Assembly: GCF_004087835.1 (NCBI RefSeq)
Contig: NZ_CP035119.1
Span: 2,480,001 to 2,544,000 of the forward strand
Direction: 5' to 3'
Length of the DNA stretch: 64,000 nucleotides
From: Halorussus pelagicus
Lineage (GTDB): Archaea; Halobacteriota; Halobacteria; Halobacteriales; Haladaptataceae
Below are positions 43,130-53,319 of this stretch, in pieces. Below the pieces are notes generated by a model. It did not search any database, was not told the DNA's origin, and was given only the letters and a program-made list of their open reading frames with translations. The first letter of the stretch is position 1, and the number at the start of each line of letters is the position of its first letter. The position numbers were made by a program, and so were the translations under genes.

Positions 43130-43830
43130 TGAGTAACGAACCACGGGACACGATTCACAGTAGTACAGACCCACAGACAAAGACCCGCGAAGCCCGGATG
43201 TCGGGCGTGGACAACCGGTTTAACTCGAAGCTTCGGGAGGCGTTCGGCTCGACGCCGTTCATCCTCACGAAGTTCGACAAGTTCATGAACTGGGTCCGGG
43301 GCTCGTCGATGTTCATGCTGCAGTTCGGTATCGCTTGCTGCAGCATCGAGATGATGCACACCTACGCGGTCAAGCACGACCTCGACCGATTCGGGTCGGG
43401 CGTGCCCCGCGCGTCGCCCCGACAGGCCGACGTGATGATCGTTCCGGGGACCATCGTCTCGAAGTTCGCCCCCCGGATGAAGCGGGTCTACGACCAGATG
43501 CCCGAGCCCAAGTTCGTCGTCAACATGGGGTCGTGTGCCATCTCCGGCGGCCCGTTCCAAGAGGGCTACAACGTCATCAAGGGTGCCGAGGAGGTCATCC
43601 CGGTGGACATCCACGTCCCCGGTTGTCCGCCCCGCCCCGAGGCGCTCATCTACGGCGTCGTGAAGATGCAAGAGCGCATCGCCAACGGCGAGACCTCGCC
43701 GGTGACGGTCAAGCCCTACGAGTTGGAGCAGTTCGGCGACCTCGAACGCGACGAACTCATCGACACGCTCGCAGACGACATCGACGAGGAAACCCTCGTC
43801 ATGCGCTACAACTGGGCTGATTCACCATGA
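43129..43830 (+). CDS. nuoB: NADH-quinone oxidoreductase subunit B
   Basis: 233 residues. Carries terminal cluster N2: cysteines in [30 protein letters not shown] and [15 protein letters not shown]. The N-terminal 50 residues and a C-terminal 40-residue acidic tail are halophilic extensions. Overlaps nuoA and nuoCD by 1 and 4 nt. Confidence 0.97.
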   Translation: MSNEPRDTIHSSTDPQTKTREARMSGVDNRFNSKLREAFGSTPFILTKFDKFMNWVRGSSMFMLQFGIACCSIEMMHTYAVKHDLDRFGSGVPRASPRQADVMIVPGTIVSKFAPRMKRVYDQMPEPKFVVNMGSCAISGGPFQEGYNVIKGAEEVIPVDIHVPGCPPRPEALIYGVVKMQERIANGETSPVTVKPYELEQFGDLERDELIDTLADDIDEETLVMRYNWADSP

Positions 43831-45503
43831 GTTCCCAAGAGAAAGCACCCGAGGGAGACCTTCCGCAGGTCGAGGGCGTCGATTACGACGCCATCGAGTC
43901 CCTGCTCGGTGAGCACGTTCTCGGACGCGAGACCCACCTCAATGCCGAGGGGTTCGTCGTCCGACCGGACGAGGTCGAGGAGACGCTCGAACTCCTCCGC
44001 GAGGAGGCCGGGTTCGATCATCTCTCGATGGTCACCGCGCAGGACTACGAAGACCGCTACGAGAGCGTCTATCACCTCAAGAAGTACGACGACCCGACCC
44101 AAGAGGTCAGCGTCGTCGTGCCCACCGACCCGGAGAATCCGACCAGCGAGTCGGCGGCGTCGGTGTACAAGACCGCAGAGTGGCACGAACGGGAGGCGTA
44201 CGACCTCGTCGGCATCGACTACGAGAACCACCCGGACATGCGGCGCATCCTCCTGCCCGAGACGTGGCAGGGCCACCCGCTGAGTTCCAACTACGATCAG
44301 GACAAGCCCCAGATCGTCACGCTGCAGGAACACGTCAACCCCATCGCCGAGAACCAGCGGGGCACCGACTCCGAGTCGGACACGATGTTCCTCAACATCG
44401 GTCCCCACCACCCCGCGACGCACGGCGTCCTGCACGTCAAGACGGTGCTGGACGGCGAGCAGGTCGTGGACGTGGACCCCGACATCGGCTATCTGCACCG
44501 CTGTGAGGAGCAGATGTGCCAGAACGGGACCTACCGCCACCAGATTATGCCGTACCCCGACCGGTGGGACTACGCTTCGGCGGGCCTGCTCAACGAGTGG
44601 GCCTACGCCCGCGTGGCGGAGGACTTGAACGACATCGAGGTGCCCGAGTACGCCCAGATAATCCGGACGATGAGCGCCGAGCTGTGTCGCATCGCGTCGC
44701 ACATGCTCGCGCTCGGAACGTTCTGTCTGGACATCTACGGCGACTTCACGGCCATATTCATGTACGCCATGCGCGACCGCGAGAAAATCCAGAACATTCT
44801 GGAGGACTTGACCGGCCAGCGCATGATGTTCAACTACTTCCGGCTCGGCGGAGTCGTCTGGGATCTGCCCGAACCCCGCGAGGAGTTCTTCGAGCAGATT
44901 CGGGACTTCATGGACGAACTCCCCGAAACTCTCGAAGAGTACCACGACCTCATCACGGGCAACGAGATTCTCCAGAAGCGGACCATCGGCACCGGCGTCC
45001 TCGACGCCGAGACCGCGAAGGAGTACGGCTGTACGGGACCGGTCGCCCGCGGATCGGGCGTCGATTACGACCTGCGCCGCGACGACTCCTACGGCTACTA
45101 CGACGAACTCGACTGGGACGTTATCACCGAGGACGGCGGCGACAACTTCGCGCGACTGCTCGTCCGGATGCGCGAGGTCGAAGAGTCCGCCAAGATAATC
45201 ACCCAGTGTGTCGATCTGCTCGAAGACTGGCCCGAGGACGAGCGCAACATTCAGGCGAACGTCCCCCGGACGCTCAAGCCCGACCCGGACACCGAGGTCT
45301 ACCGCGCCGTCGAAGGCGCGAAGGGCGAACTCGGCATCTACATCCGGTCGGACGGCACCGACAAGCCCGGCCGGTTCAAGATTCGGAGTCCGTGTTTCAA
45401 CAACCTCCACTCGCTGGAGGCGATGGCCGAGGGCGAGTACGTGCCCGACCTCGTCGCGGCGCTGGGTAGCCTCGACGTGATTCTCGGGGAGGTGGACCGT
45501 TGA
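43827..45503 (+). CDS. nuoD: NADH-quinone oxidoreductase subunit C/D fusion
   Basis: 558 residues. The first ~170 are a subunit C (30 kDa) domain (YESVYHLKKYDDPTQEVSVV, EWHEREAYDLVGIDY). The rest is subunit D (49 kDa): LNIGPHHPATHGVLHVKTVL, IGYLHRCEEQMCQN, and the C-terminal quinone-site region. The C and D domains are fused in one frame. It contributes to the quinone cavity together with nuoB. Stop overlaps nuoH by one base. Confidence 0.96.
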   Translation: MSSQEKAPEGDLPQVEGVDYDAIESLLGEHVLGRETHLNAEGFVVRPDEVEETLELLREEAGFDHLSMVTAQDYEDRYESVYHLKKYDDPTQEVSVVVPTDPENPTSESAASVYKTAEWHEREAYDLVGIDYENHPDMRRILLPETWQGHPLSSNYDQDKPQIVTLQEHVNPIAENQRGTDSESDTMFLNIGPHHPATHGVLHVKTVLDGEQVVDVDPDIGYLHRCEEQMCQNGTYRHQIMPYPDRWDYASAGLLNEWAYARVAEDLNDIEVPEYAQIIRTMSAELCRIASHMLALGTFCLDIYGDFTAIFMYAMRDREKIQNILEDLTGQRMMFNYFRLGGVVWDLPEPREEFFEQIRDFMDELPETLEEYHDLITGNEILQKRTIGTGVLDAETAKEYGCTGPVARGSGVDYDLRRDDSYGYYDELDWDVITEDGGDNFARLLVRMREVEESAKIITQCVDLLEDWPEDERNIQANVPRTLKPDPDTEVYRAVEGAKGELGIYIRSDGTDKPGRFKIRSPCFNNLHSLEAMAEGEYVPDLVAALGSLDVILGEVDR

Positions 45504-46585
45504 TGTTCGTCCCGCTGCAGGCCGAACCGACCCTGCTCCCCGAGACTATCGGGAAGGTGCTTTTCGGCTCCGAGATGGCCATCTGGCAGGAGGCCATCGC
45601 GGCGTTCCTTGGCGCGTTCCTCATCGCAAACATCATGCTGGCGAACGCCGGGGTCGCCGGACCGTGGGCCAAGCGGAAGATAACCGCGGCGTTCACCGAT
45701 CGCATCGCGGTTGACCGCATCGGACCGTTCGGTCTCCTCATCATTCCGGCCGCGGCGGTCCAGCTGATGGCGAAGGAACTCATCATCCCGGACGGCGCTG
45801 ACCGACCGGCCTACGACCTCGCGCCAATCGTGCTGGCGGGGTCGGCGCTGGTCGGGTTCGCGGTCATCCCGATGGGTTCGATCTTCGGAATCAATCTTCA
45901 GCTCGCCGACCCCGAAACCGGGTTGGCCTACGTTTTCGCGGTCGCGTCCATCGCCACGCTCGCGCTGACGATGGCGGGCTACTCCTCGAACAACAAATAC
46001 TCGCTGATGGGTGGTCTGCGGGCCATCGCGCAGAACATCGCTTACGAGATTCCGCTGGTCGTCACGGCGGCGTCGGTCGTGCTGTTCACGGGGACGCTCC
46101 AGACGAGCGAAATCGTCGCACAGCAGGCCGAACCGCTCGTGACGATTGCCGGTGTCACGATTCCGTCGTGGTTCGCGTTCGTGAACCCCTTCGCGTTCGT
46201 CCTGTTCATGGTCGCAAACCTCGCGGAAGTCGGGCGTAACCCGTTCGACATCCCGGAAGCGCCGACCGAAATCGTCGCCGGGTACATGACCGAGTATTCC
46301 AGTATTTACTTCGTCCTGTTCTACATGGGCGAGTTCATCCACATCTTCCTCGGTGGTGCCATCGTGGCGACGGTGTTCCTCGGCGGTCCGTCCGGGCCGA
46401 TTCTGCCGGGATTCATCTGGTTCATTATCAAGATATGGGCCGTCTTCCTGTTCACCCAGTGGGCGCGGTCGGCAGTTCCCCGCGTCCGCATCGACCAACT
46501 CATCGAAATCGGCTGGAAGGGTATGCTCGTGTTGAGCTTCGTTAACCTCGTCCTGACGGCCGTCATCGTTGGGGTGATGCTCTAA
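45503..46585 (+). CDS. nuoH: NADH-quinone oxidoreductase subunit H
   Basis: 360 residues from ATG 45503 (a TTG lies one codon upstream). Eight or more membrane helices; AFTDRIAVDRIGPFGLL corresponds to the usual QDRxGPNRVGPFG loop, and EVGRNPFDIPEAPTEIVAGY is the conserved acidic loop. The membrane anchor of the quinone module. Overlaps nuoI by one nucleotide. Confidence 0.95.
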   Translation: MFVPLQAEPTLLPETIGKVLFGSEMAIWQEAIAAFLGAFLIANIMLANAGVAGPWAKRKITAAFTDRIAVDRIGPFGLLIIPAAAVQLMAKELIIPDGADRPAYDLAPIVLAGSALVGFAVIPMGSIFGINLQLADPETGLAYVFAVASIATLALTMAGYSSNNKYSLMGGLRAIAQNIAYEIPLVVTAASVVLFTGTLQTSEIVAQQAEPLVTIAGVTIPSWFAFVNPFAFVLFMVANLAEVGRNPFDIPEAPTEIVAGYMTEYSSIYFVLFYMGEFIHIFLGGAIVATVFLGGPSGPILPGFIWFIIKIWAVFLFTQWARSAVPRVRIDQLIEIGWKGMLVLSFVNLVLTAVIVGVML

Positions 46586-47046
46586 TGATCGGAGTCCTCA
46601 AATCAATGGCGACGACGCTGAAGCACGCACTGGACGGGTCCACGTTCACGGTCGAGTACCCCGACGTGGCACCCGAAGTAAGCCCCCGATTCCGCGGGGT
46701 CCACAAGTTCAGCCAAGAGCGCTGCATCTGGTGTCGCCAGTGCGAGAACGTCTGTCCGAACGACACGATTCAGATCGTTCAGGACGACCAGCGCAACGGC
46801 GAGCAGTACAACCTCCACATCGGACAGTGCATCTACTGTCGGCTGTGCGAGGAGGTCTGCCCGGTGGACGCCATCCTGCTCACCGAGAACTTCGAGTTCA
46901 CGGGCGACACCAAAGACGACCTCGTGTACAACAAAGAGCAGCTAAAGAACGTCCCGTGGTACAAGGACATGGACCCCCTCGAATCCCGCGAACCCGACCG
47001 GGGCGCGTGGATCGGCGAGGGCGAGGGCGAGGTGGACTACCAGTAA
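46585..47046 (+). CDS. nuoI: NADH-quinone oxidoreductase subunit I
   Basis: 153 residues with two 4Fe-4S motifs, CIWCRQCENVCP and CIYCRLCEEVCP (clusters N6a and N6b). Transfers electrons to the N2 cluster in nuoB. Because nuoEFG are absent, this subunit is the likely electron entry point from an unknown donor such as a ferredoxin-like protein. Confidence 0.96.
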   Translation: MIGVLKSMATTLKHALDGSTFTVEYPDVAPEVSPRFRGVHKFSQERCIWCRQCENVCPNDTIQIVQDDQRNGEQYNLHIGQCIYCRLCEEVCPVDAILLTENFEFTGDTKDDLVYNKEQLKNVPWYKDMDPLESREPDRGAWIGEGEGEVDYQ

Positions 47047-47098
47047 GTCCGTCTCGAAACGTTAAAAGGACGAATACGAGAACTTCAAGGTGACTGAA

Positions 47099-47377
47099 AT
47101 GGTATACGAACTACTAACGTTCGGGCTGTTCGCTCTCGTCACGATAGCGAGTAGTCTGGGCGTCGTCCTGGTGCGGGACGTGTGGCACTCCGCGTTACTG
47201 CTGGGTGTCGCGTTGCTCTCCGTCGCGGTTCACTACGTGATGTTACAGGCGGAGTTCCTCGCGGCTATGCAGGTACTCGTCTACGTGGGCGGAGTGCTCA
47301 TCCTCATCACGTTCGCCGTGATGCTCACGCGCCAGGCTACGACAGATGAACAGAACGAGGAGGTGACCGACGTATGA
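47099..47377 (+). CDS. nuoJ1: NADH-quinone oxidoreductase subunit J, N-terminal part
   Basis: 92 residues from ATG 47099 (GTG 47090 alternative). Three membrane helices; LQAEFLAAMQVLVYVGGVLI is the conserved TM3 region of NuoJ where the pi-bulge occurs. In bacteria NuoJ is one protein of about 170-200 residues; here it stops after TM3 and a second gene continues. Confidence 0.9.
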   Translation: MVYELLTFGLFALVTIASSLGVVLVRDVWHSALLLGVALLSVAVHYVMLQAEFLAAMQVLVYVGGVLILITFAVMLTRQATTDEQNEEVTDV

Positions 47378-47760
47378 GTGATTACAACGACGACAGAGGT
47401 CGGAAGTTGCCCGGCATCGCCGCGCTCGCGCTCTTCGCAGTGATGGCGTGGGTCTTCGTCGGCGCGAACTTCGGCGACGCTGCCGGATTCCCCGAAGGCG
47501 CGTCCGTCGTGGCCAGCATCGGCTACGCGATGTTCAACATTCAGGCCCCCAACGCGATTCCGAGCGAGGGCTTTCTGGTGGCGTTTATCCTCATCGCGGT
47601 GGTGCTGGACGCGGCGCTCGACGGCGCAGTGTTGCTAGCCAGCCGCGAAGAGGACGGCCAAATCGTCTCGGCGCTCCGCTCGGGCGCGGTCGAGCAGGAG
47701 TCTGCAGACGGTGAAGTCGTCGCGGACGGTGGCGAGAGAACCGACGGAGGTGAGCAGTGA
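47374..47760 (+). CDS. nuoJ2: NADH-quinone oxidoreductase subunit J, C-terminal part
   Basis: 128 residues with two membrane helices (LPGIAALALFAVMAWVFVGA, VAFILIAVVLDAALDGAVLL) and an acidic tail. Starts on an ATGA overlap with nuoJ1. It supplies the remaining J helices; the sequence is weakly conserved, so the call rests mainly on operon position. Confidence 0.8.
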   Translation: MSDYNDDRGRKLPGIAALALFAVMAWVFVGANFGDAAGFPEGASVVASIGYAMFNIQAPNAIPSEGFLVAFILIAVVLDAALDGAVLLASREEDGQIVSALRSGAVEQESADGEVVADGGERTDGGEQ

Positions 47761-48062
47761 TGGTTCCGGCTCAGTATTACCTCCTGCTCTCGGCCGCCGT
47801 GTTCGCAATCGGCGTGTTCGGCATTCTGACTCGCCGGAACGCGCTGCTGTTCCTGATGAGCGTGGAGTTGCTGTTGAACGCGGCGAACATCAACCTCGTC
47901 GCGTTCTCGAACTACCACGGCAACCTGACGGGCCAGACGTTCAGCCTGTTCACGCTCGCGCTGGCGGCCGCGGAGGTCGCGGTCGGTATCGGCATCATCC
48001 TCGTGTTGTATCGTAATTTCAAGGACGTGGACGTAACCGAAGCGACGACGATGAGGTGGTAA
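47760..48062 (+). CDS. nuoK: NADH-quinone oxidoreductase subunit K
   Basis: 100 residues, three membrane helices; GIGIILVLYRNFKDVDVTEA and LFLMSVELLLNAANINLVAF contain the two conserved glutamates of the E-channel. ATG 47760 overlaps the previous stop by one base. Confidence 0.95.
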   Translation: MVPAQYYLLLSAAVFAIGVFGILTRRNALLFLMSVELLLNAANINLVAFSNYHGNLTGQTFSLFTLALAAAEVAVGIGIILVLYRNFKDVDVTEATTMRW

Positions 48063-48066
48063 ACGT

Positions 48067-50130
48067 ATGGCAGCACTCCCCTTCGAACTGGCACCGGTCA
48101 TCGCGGCCCTGCCGTTCGTATCGTTCCTGATCGCGTTGCTCGTCGGAGCGTTCGCTCCGCGACTGCTCCCGAAGGGCGGGGCAATTCCGGGCATCCTCGC
48201 CACGGCTGGCTCGCTCCTGCTGTCGGTGTGGGCGTTCGTGGCCGTTCGCGGCACTTCCGACGGCATGTACCACGAGTACGTGACGTGGGTTGCGGGCGCG
48301 GGCGAAGCCACGTTCGACCTGCATCTGGGCGTTCTACTCGACCCGCTCTCGACGATGATGCTCATCATCGTCTCGCTGGTCGCGCTGCTCGTCCACATTT
48401 TCAGCCTCGGCTACATGAACGACGAGGGCGAGACGGGCCTGCCCCGCTACTACGGCGGACTGGGCCTGTTCACCGCGAGCATGCTCTCGTTCGTCTTCGC
48501 GGACAACCTGCTCATGGCGTTCATGTTCTTCGAGCTGGTGGGTCTCTGTTCGTGGCTCCTCATCGGCTTCTGGCAGAGCGACGACGGCCCGCCGAGCGCG
48601 GCGAAGAAGGCGTTCCTCGTCACTCGATTCGGGGACTACTTCTTCCTCATCGGCGTCGTCGGCGTCTTCGCCACCTTCGGCACGTCGATGTTCGTCGGTA
48701 GCGAGAGCCTCCATTCGTTCCCCCACGTCGCCGAACAGGCTCTGCTCGGTGAGAGCGTCGAGGTGACGACCTACCTCGGACTCGACCCGCAGGCGTGGTT
48801 CGCAGTCCTCGGACTGCTTATCCTCGGCGGCGTCGTCGGCAAGTCCGCGCAGTTCCCCCTGCATACGTGGCTGCCCGACGCCATGGAGGGTCCGACCCCC
48901 GTTTCCGCGCTCATTCACGCGGCGACGATGGTCGCGGCGGGCGTCTTCCTCGTCGCGCGCATCTACGGGTTCTACGCCCTGCTACCGCAGGTGTTGGCCC
49001 TCATCGCGTTCATCGGCGGCTTCACGGCCCTGTTCGCGGCGACGATGGGCGTCGTCAAGAAGGAGATAAAGCAGGTGCTGGCGTACTCGACCATCTCCCA
49101 GTACGGCTACATGATGCTCGGACTGGGCGCTGGCGGCTACGTCGCCGCCTCCTTCCACCTGATGACCCACGCCTTCTTCAAGGCGCTGCTGTTCCTCGGT
49201 GCGGGGTCGGTCATCATCGCAATGCACCACAACGAGAACATGTGGGACATGGGCGGTCTGAAAGACCGGATGCCCGTGACCTACTACGCGTTCCTCTCGG
49301 GGTCGCTCGCGCTCGCGGGCATCGTCCCGTTCTCGGGCTTCTGGTCGAAGGACGAAATCCTCTACGAGGCGCTCGTCCACGGTCTCAACAGCCCGATACT
49401 GCTCGCAGCCTACGCGATGGGCCTGCTCGCGGTGTTCTTCACCGGGTTCTACACCTTCCGGATGGTCGCGCTGACCTTCCACGGTGAACCCCGGAGCGAC
49501 ACCGCGCGGGACCCCCACGGCGTTCGCTGGAACGTGAAGGGACCGCTCGCGGCCCTCGGGACGCTCGCGGCTGTCGCTGGCGTCGCAAACCTGCTTCCGG
49601 TCCAGAAGGTGTTGGGCGTGGAGAACATCGACTTCCTCCACCAGTGGCTCGACGCCGGTCCGGAGGCGCTGTCGGCTCACCACTACGGTGAACTGACGCA
49701 CGACTTCGCGCACTACTCGGCCGGATACGTCGGTTCGGAGGTCACGACGGTTCTCCTCGGTGCGGGCGTCTCGCTCGCACTCGCGCTCGCGGGTGCCGGA
49801 CTCGCGTGGAAGCTCTACGCGGTGCCGGACCCCAAGGAGCACACCGACAAACTGGGCGGCGCGAAGACAGTGTTGTTCAACAACTACTATCAAGACGAGT
49901 ATCAGGTCTGGCTGGCGACCGGCTTCACCCTGCCGCTGGCCCGCGCCGCGGACAAGTTCGACCAAGGCGTCATCGACGGCGTCGTGGACGGCGTCTCCAG
50001 CGTGAGCCTGTTCGGCGGGAGCCGCATCAAGCGCATCCAGACCGGCGTAGTGTCGAACTACGCCTTCCTGCTGACGGCGAGTTTCGTCGTCTTGCTCGTC
50101 GTTATCGGACTCGTGGGAGGTTGGTTCTGA
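48067..50130 (+). CDS. nuoL: NADH-quinone oxidoreductase subunit L
   Basis: 687 residues, about 16 membrane segments including the long lateral helix region at the C-terminus. Antiporter-like core: FFELVGLCSWLLIGFW, PLHTWLPDAMEGPTPVSALI and the lysine in GVVKKEIKQVLAYSTISQ. A proton- or sodium-translocating subunit at the membrane arm tip. Confidence 0.96.
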   Translation: MAALPFELAPVIAALPFVSFLIALLVGAFAPRLLPKGGAIPGILATAGSLLLSVWAFVAVRGTSDGMYHEYVTWVAGAGEATFDLHLGVLLDPLSTMMLIIVSLVALLVHIFSLGYMNDEGETGLPRYYGGLGLFTASMLSFVFADNLLMAFMFFELVGLCSWLLIGFWQSDDGPPSAAKKAFLVTRFGDYFFLIGVVGVFATFGTSMFVGSESLHSFPHVAEQALLGESVEVTTYLGLDPQAWFAVLGLLILGGVVGKSAQFPLHTWLPDAMEGPTPVSALIHAATMVAAGVFLVARIYGFYALLPQVLALIAFIGGFTALFAATMGVVKKEIKQVLAYSTISQYGYMMLGLGAGGYVAASFHLMTHAFFKALLFLGAGSVIIAMHHNENMWDMGGLKDRMPVTYYAFLSGSLALAGIVPFSGFWSKDEILYEALVHGLNSPILLAAYAMGLLAVFFTGFYTFRMVALTFHGEPRSDTARDPHGVRWNVKGPLAALGTLAAVAGVANLLPVQKVLGVENIDFLHQWLDAGPEALSAHHYGELTHDFAHYSAGYVGSEVTTVLLGAGVSLALALAGAGLAWKLYAVPDPKEHTDKLGGAKTVLFNNYYQDEYQVWLATGFTLPLARAADKFDQGVIDGVVDGVSSVSLFGGSRIKRIQTGVVSNYAFLLTASFVVLLVVIGLVGGWF

Positions 50131-51660
50131 ATGTGGATTGAAGCACTCATCGCGGTGACGCTGGCGAGCGCGTTCGCGGTGTTCCTCGCCCCGAACAAGG
50201 TGGCGAGCAAGCTCGCGTTCGCGCTCAGCCTGCTCCCGCTCGCCGGGAGTCTCTGGATGTACAGTACGTACGAGGCCAGCGGTAACGCCCTGTTGGCGGG
50301 CAGCGAACTGGCCTTCGAGACGAACTTCGAGTGGGTCACTGCCGGACCCTACACGCTGAACTGGCACGTCGGACTCGACGGCATCAGTATGCCGCTGGTC
50401 GCGCTGACCACGGTGCTCACGTCGCTGGCCCTGCTGGCGTCGTGGACGCCCATCGACGAGCGCCAGAGCCAGTTCTACGGGCTGATGCTGTTCCTCGAGG
50501 CCAGCCTGCTGGGCGTCTTCTCGGCGCTCGACTTCTTCCAGTGGTTCGTCTTCTGGGAGATGGTGCTGGTTCCGATGTACGTCCTCATCGGCGTCTGGGG
50601 CGGTCCGCGCCGCAAGTACGCCGCAATCAAGATGTTCGTCTACACGAACATCGCCTCGCTCGTGATGTTCATCGGGTTCATCGCGCTGGTGTTCGGACTC
50701 GGCGACTCGGTGACGAGTCTCGACATGCCCGCTATCGCCCAAGCGCTTCGCGCGGGCGAACTCGGCGGTCTCGGACCGCTCACCGCGGGCACGCTGAAGG
50801 TGGCGGCGTTCGTCGCCATGTTCGTCGGCTTCGCGGTGAAGGTTCCGATCGTCCCGTTCCATACGTGGCTGCCGGACGCCCACGTCGAGGCCCCGACGCC
50901 GGTGTCGATTATGCTGGCGGGGGTCCTGCTGAAGATGGGTACCTACGCGCTGCTCCGGTTCAACTTCACAATGTTGCCGGACGTTGCCCAGAACAATGCG
51001 CCAATTATCGCGCTGTTTGCGGTGATTAGCGTCATCTACGGCGCGATGCTGGCGCTGGCCCAGACCGACCTCAAGCGCATCGTGGCGTACTCCTCGGTCT
51101 CCTCGATGGGGTACGTCATCCTCGGACTCGTGGCGTACACGCTCTACGGCATGGGCGGTGCGACCTTCCAGATGGTCGCCCACGGTCTCATCTCGGGGCT
51201 GATGTTCATGTCGGTCGGCGTCATCTACAACACGACTCACACCCGGATGGTCTCGGACATGTCCGGGCTGGCGAGCAAGATGCCGTTCACCGTCGCGGTG
51301 TTCGTCGCGGGCGCGTTCGGATATATGGGCCTGCCGCTGATGGCTGGCTTCGCCGCGGAGCTGTTCATCTTCCTCGGCTCGTTCGGCGCGTTCGCTGGCT
51401 CGGTGTGGTTCACGGCCGCCGCGATGTTCGGCATCGTCGTGGTCGCGGGCTACCTGCTGTTCGCCATGCAGCGCACGCTGTTCGGGACCTTCGAGACTGA
51501 GACGGACTACGAGGTCGGTCCGGCCGCGTTCCACGACGTGGCTCCGCTCGTGGTCCTCATCCTGCTGGTCATCCTGTTGGGCGTGGACCCGAACATCTTC
51601 TACACGATGATTCAGGACGCAGTGAATCCGCTGGTTCCGGCGGCCGGAGGTGGTGTATAG
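50131..51660 (+). CDS. nuoM: NADH-quinone oxidoreductase subunit M
   Basis: 509 residues, about 14 membrane segments. FVFWEMVLVPMYVLIGVWGG, PFHTWLPDAHVEAPTPVS and LAQTDLKRIVAYSSVSSMGY are characteristic. A second antiporter-like proton channel. Directly abuts nuoL and nuoN. Confidence 0.96.
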   Translation: MWIEALIAVTLASAFAVFLAPNKVASKLAFALSLLPLAGSLWMYSTYEASGNALLAGSELAFETNFEWVTAGPYTLNWHVGLDGISMPLVALTTVLTSLALLASWTPIDERQSQFYGLMLFLEASLLGVFSALDFFQWFVFWEMVLVPMYVLIGVWGGPRRKYAAIKMFVYTNIASLVMFIGFIALVFGLGDSVTSLDMPAIAQALRAGELGGLGPLTAGTLKVAAFVAMFVGFAVKVPIVPFHTWLPDAHVEAPTPVSIMLAGVLLKMGTYALLRFNFTMLPDVAQNNAPIIALFAVISVIYGAMLALAQTDLKRIVAYSSVSSMGYVILGLVAYTLYGMGGATFQMVAHGLISGLMFMSVGVIYNTTHTRMVSDMSGLASKMPFTVAVFVAGAFGYMGLPLMAGFAAELFIFLGSFGAFAGSVWFTAAAMFGIVVVAGYLLFAMQRTLFGTFETETDYEVGPAAFHDVAPLVVLILLVILLGVDPNIFYTMIQDAVNPLVPAAGGGV

Positions 51661-53154
51661 ATGGCGGTGCAACTTCCGACGTGGACGGCGCTCGCACCCG
51701 CCTACGCGTTCGCGGCGACAGCGCTCCTGCTGTTCATCATCGATAGCATCGACCCCGGCTCCGAGAACCGGCCGCTAATTGCGGGAACCGCGACTCTCGG
51801 GTCGCTCGCCGCCGCGGGCGTCTCGGCGTGGTATCTGCTGGCTGGCACGGGGACAGAGCCGATTCGACTCTACGCGAACTCGGTCGTCGTGGACTCGATG
51901 AGCCTGTTCTTCGCGTTCGTCTTTGCGAGCGTGACCGTGCTGGTCTGTGCGGCCAGCTACGACTACATGCGCGACCACTCCTATCAGGCCGAATACTACG
52001 CGCTCGTCATGCTGGCGGCGACGGGGATGACGATGATGGCGACCGCGAACAGTCTCGCGGTCGTGTTCATCAGCCTCGAACTCTCCAGCCTGCCGTCGTT
52101 CGCGCTGGTCGCCATCCTCAAGAAGAACCGCGGGAGCGTCGAGGCAGGACTGAAATACTTCCTCGTCGGCGCGCTCTCGTCGTCTATCCTCGCCTACGGT
52201 ATCAGTCTGGTCTACGCGGTGACCGGATCGCTCCTGTTGCCCGAGGTCGCCAACGCGGTCGGCGAAACCGACCTGACTGGCGTCCTCGGTATCGGGATAC
52301 TGATGATACTGGGCGGGTTCTCGTACAAGGTCTCGGCGGTGCCGTTCCACTTCTGGGCACCCGAGGCCTACGAGGGCGCACCCGCGCCCATCTCGGCGTT
52401 CCTCTCGTCAGCCTCGAAGGCCGCCGGGTTCGCCGTGGCGTTCCGCGTGTTCATCGTCGCGTTCCCCGTTGACCAGTTGGTCACGAGCGCGACTGCGGGC
52501 GTTGACTGGGTCCTCGCGGCCCAGATTCTGGCGGTCGTGACGATGACGCTGGGCAACTTCGCGGCCGCGACCCAGGACACGGTCAAGCGCATGCTCGCGT
52601 ACTCCTCTATCGGTCACGCGGGCTACGTCCTCATCGCGCTCGCCGCGCTATCGGGCGGTAGCGACCAGTTCGTGCTGGCAGGCGGGATGGCCCACCTGCT
52701 CGTCTACGGGTTCATGAACACGGGCGCGTTCCTGTTCATCGCCCTGACCGAGTATTGGTCCATCGGCCGAAAGTTCGAGGACTTCAACGGACTGGCCGCG
52801 CGGGCACCGTTCGCCTGCGTCGCCATGACCGTCTTCCTGTTCAGCCTCGCGGGACTTCCGCCGTTCGGCGGCTTCATGAGTAAATACTTCCTGTTCGCGG
52901 GCGCGGTCCGCGCAGGGTTCTGGTGGCTCGCCGCGGTCGGTGCCATCAACAGCGCGCTGTCGCTGTACTACTACTCGCGGGTCGTCAAGGCGATGTGGAT
53001 AGAGGACCCGGTGGGCGAGTTCGACATCGAGTCCAAGCCCGTCGGTCTCTACGCCGCGCTGTCCGCGGCCGCCGTCGTGACCGTCCTGCTCCTGCCCGGA
53101 TTCGGTTCGGTTTGGCAGTACGCGACCGACGCCGCCGCCGCGCTCGTGGCGTAA
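51661..53154 (+). CDS. nuoN: NADH-quinone oxidoreductase subunit N
   Basis: 497 residues, about 14 membrane segments. VFISLELSSLPSFALVAILK, PFHFWAPEAYEGAPAPISAF and RMLAYSSIGHAGYVLIA match NuoN. Last gene of the operon; a third antiporter-like channel. Confidence 0.96.
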   Translation: MAVQLPTWTALAPAYAFAATALLLFIIDSIDPGSENRPLIAGTATLGSLAAAGVSAWYLLAGTGTEPIRLYANSVVVDSMSLFFAFVFASVTVLVCAASYDYMRDHSYQAEYYALVMLAATGMTMMATANSLAVVFISLELSSLPSFALVAILKKNRGSVEAGLKYFLVGALSSSILAYGISLVYAVTGSLLLPEVANAVGETDLTGVLGIGILMILGGFSYKVSAVPFHFWAPEAYEGAPAPISAFLSSASKAAGFAVAFRVFIVAFPVDQLVTSATAGVDWVLAAQILAVVTMTLGNFAAATQDTVKRMLAYSSIGHAGYVLIALAALSGGSDQFVLAGGMAHLLVYGFMNTGAFLFIALTEYWSIGRKFEDFNGLAARAPFACVAMTVFLFSLAGLPPFGGFMSKYFLFAGAVRAGFWWLAAVGAINSALSLYYYSRVVKAMWIEDPVGEFDIESKPVGLYAALSAAAVVTVLLLPGFGSVWQYATDAAAALVA

Positions 53155-53319
53155 TCGACGCCACCGTCTTCGATTCGACGATTCGCGGTTCATTTTTCTG
53201 ACGCCGACCTCCGAGACGCGTCTCTCGACGCTCCGAAGTGCGCTGAAACGCCCGACGCCGCGCGAAGGCGGGCGGTAGACGGTAGACTTTAGGCCGCGCA
53301 ACAGAAAGCCGCGGATAGA

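Noticed and set aside
43806-45410. 534-residue frame antisense to nuoCD
   Set aside because: Antisense frames are common in GC-rich halophile genes; nuoCD is unmistakable on the plus strand.
48982-51672. 896-residue frame antisense to nuoL and nuoM
   Set aside because: Asp/Glu/Arg/His-rich antisense of membrane helices; no domain.
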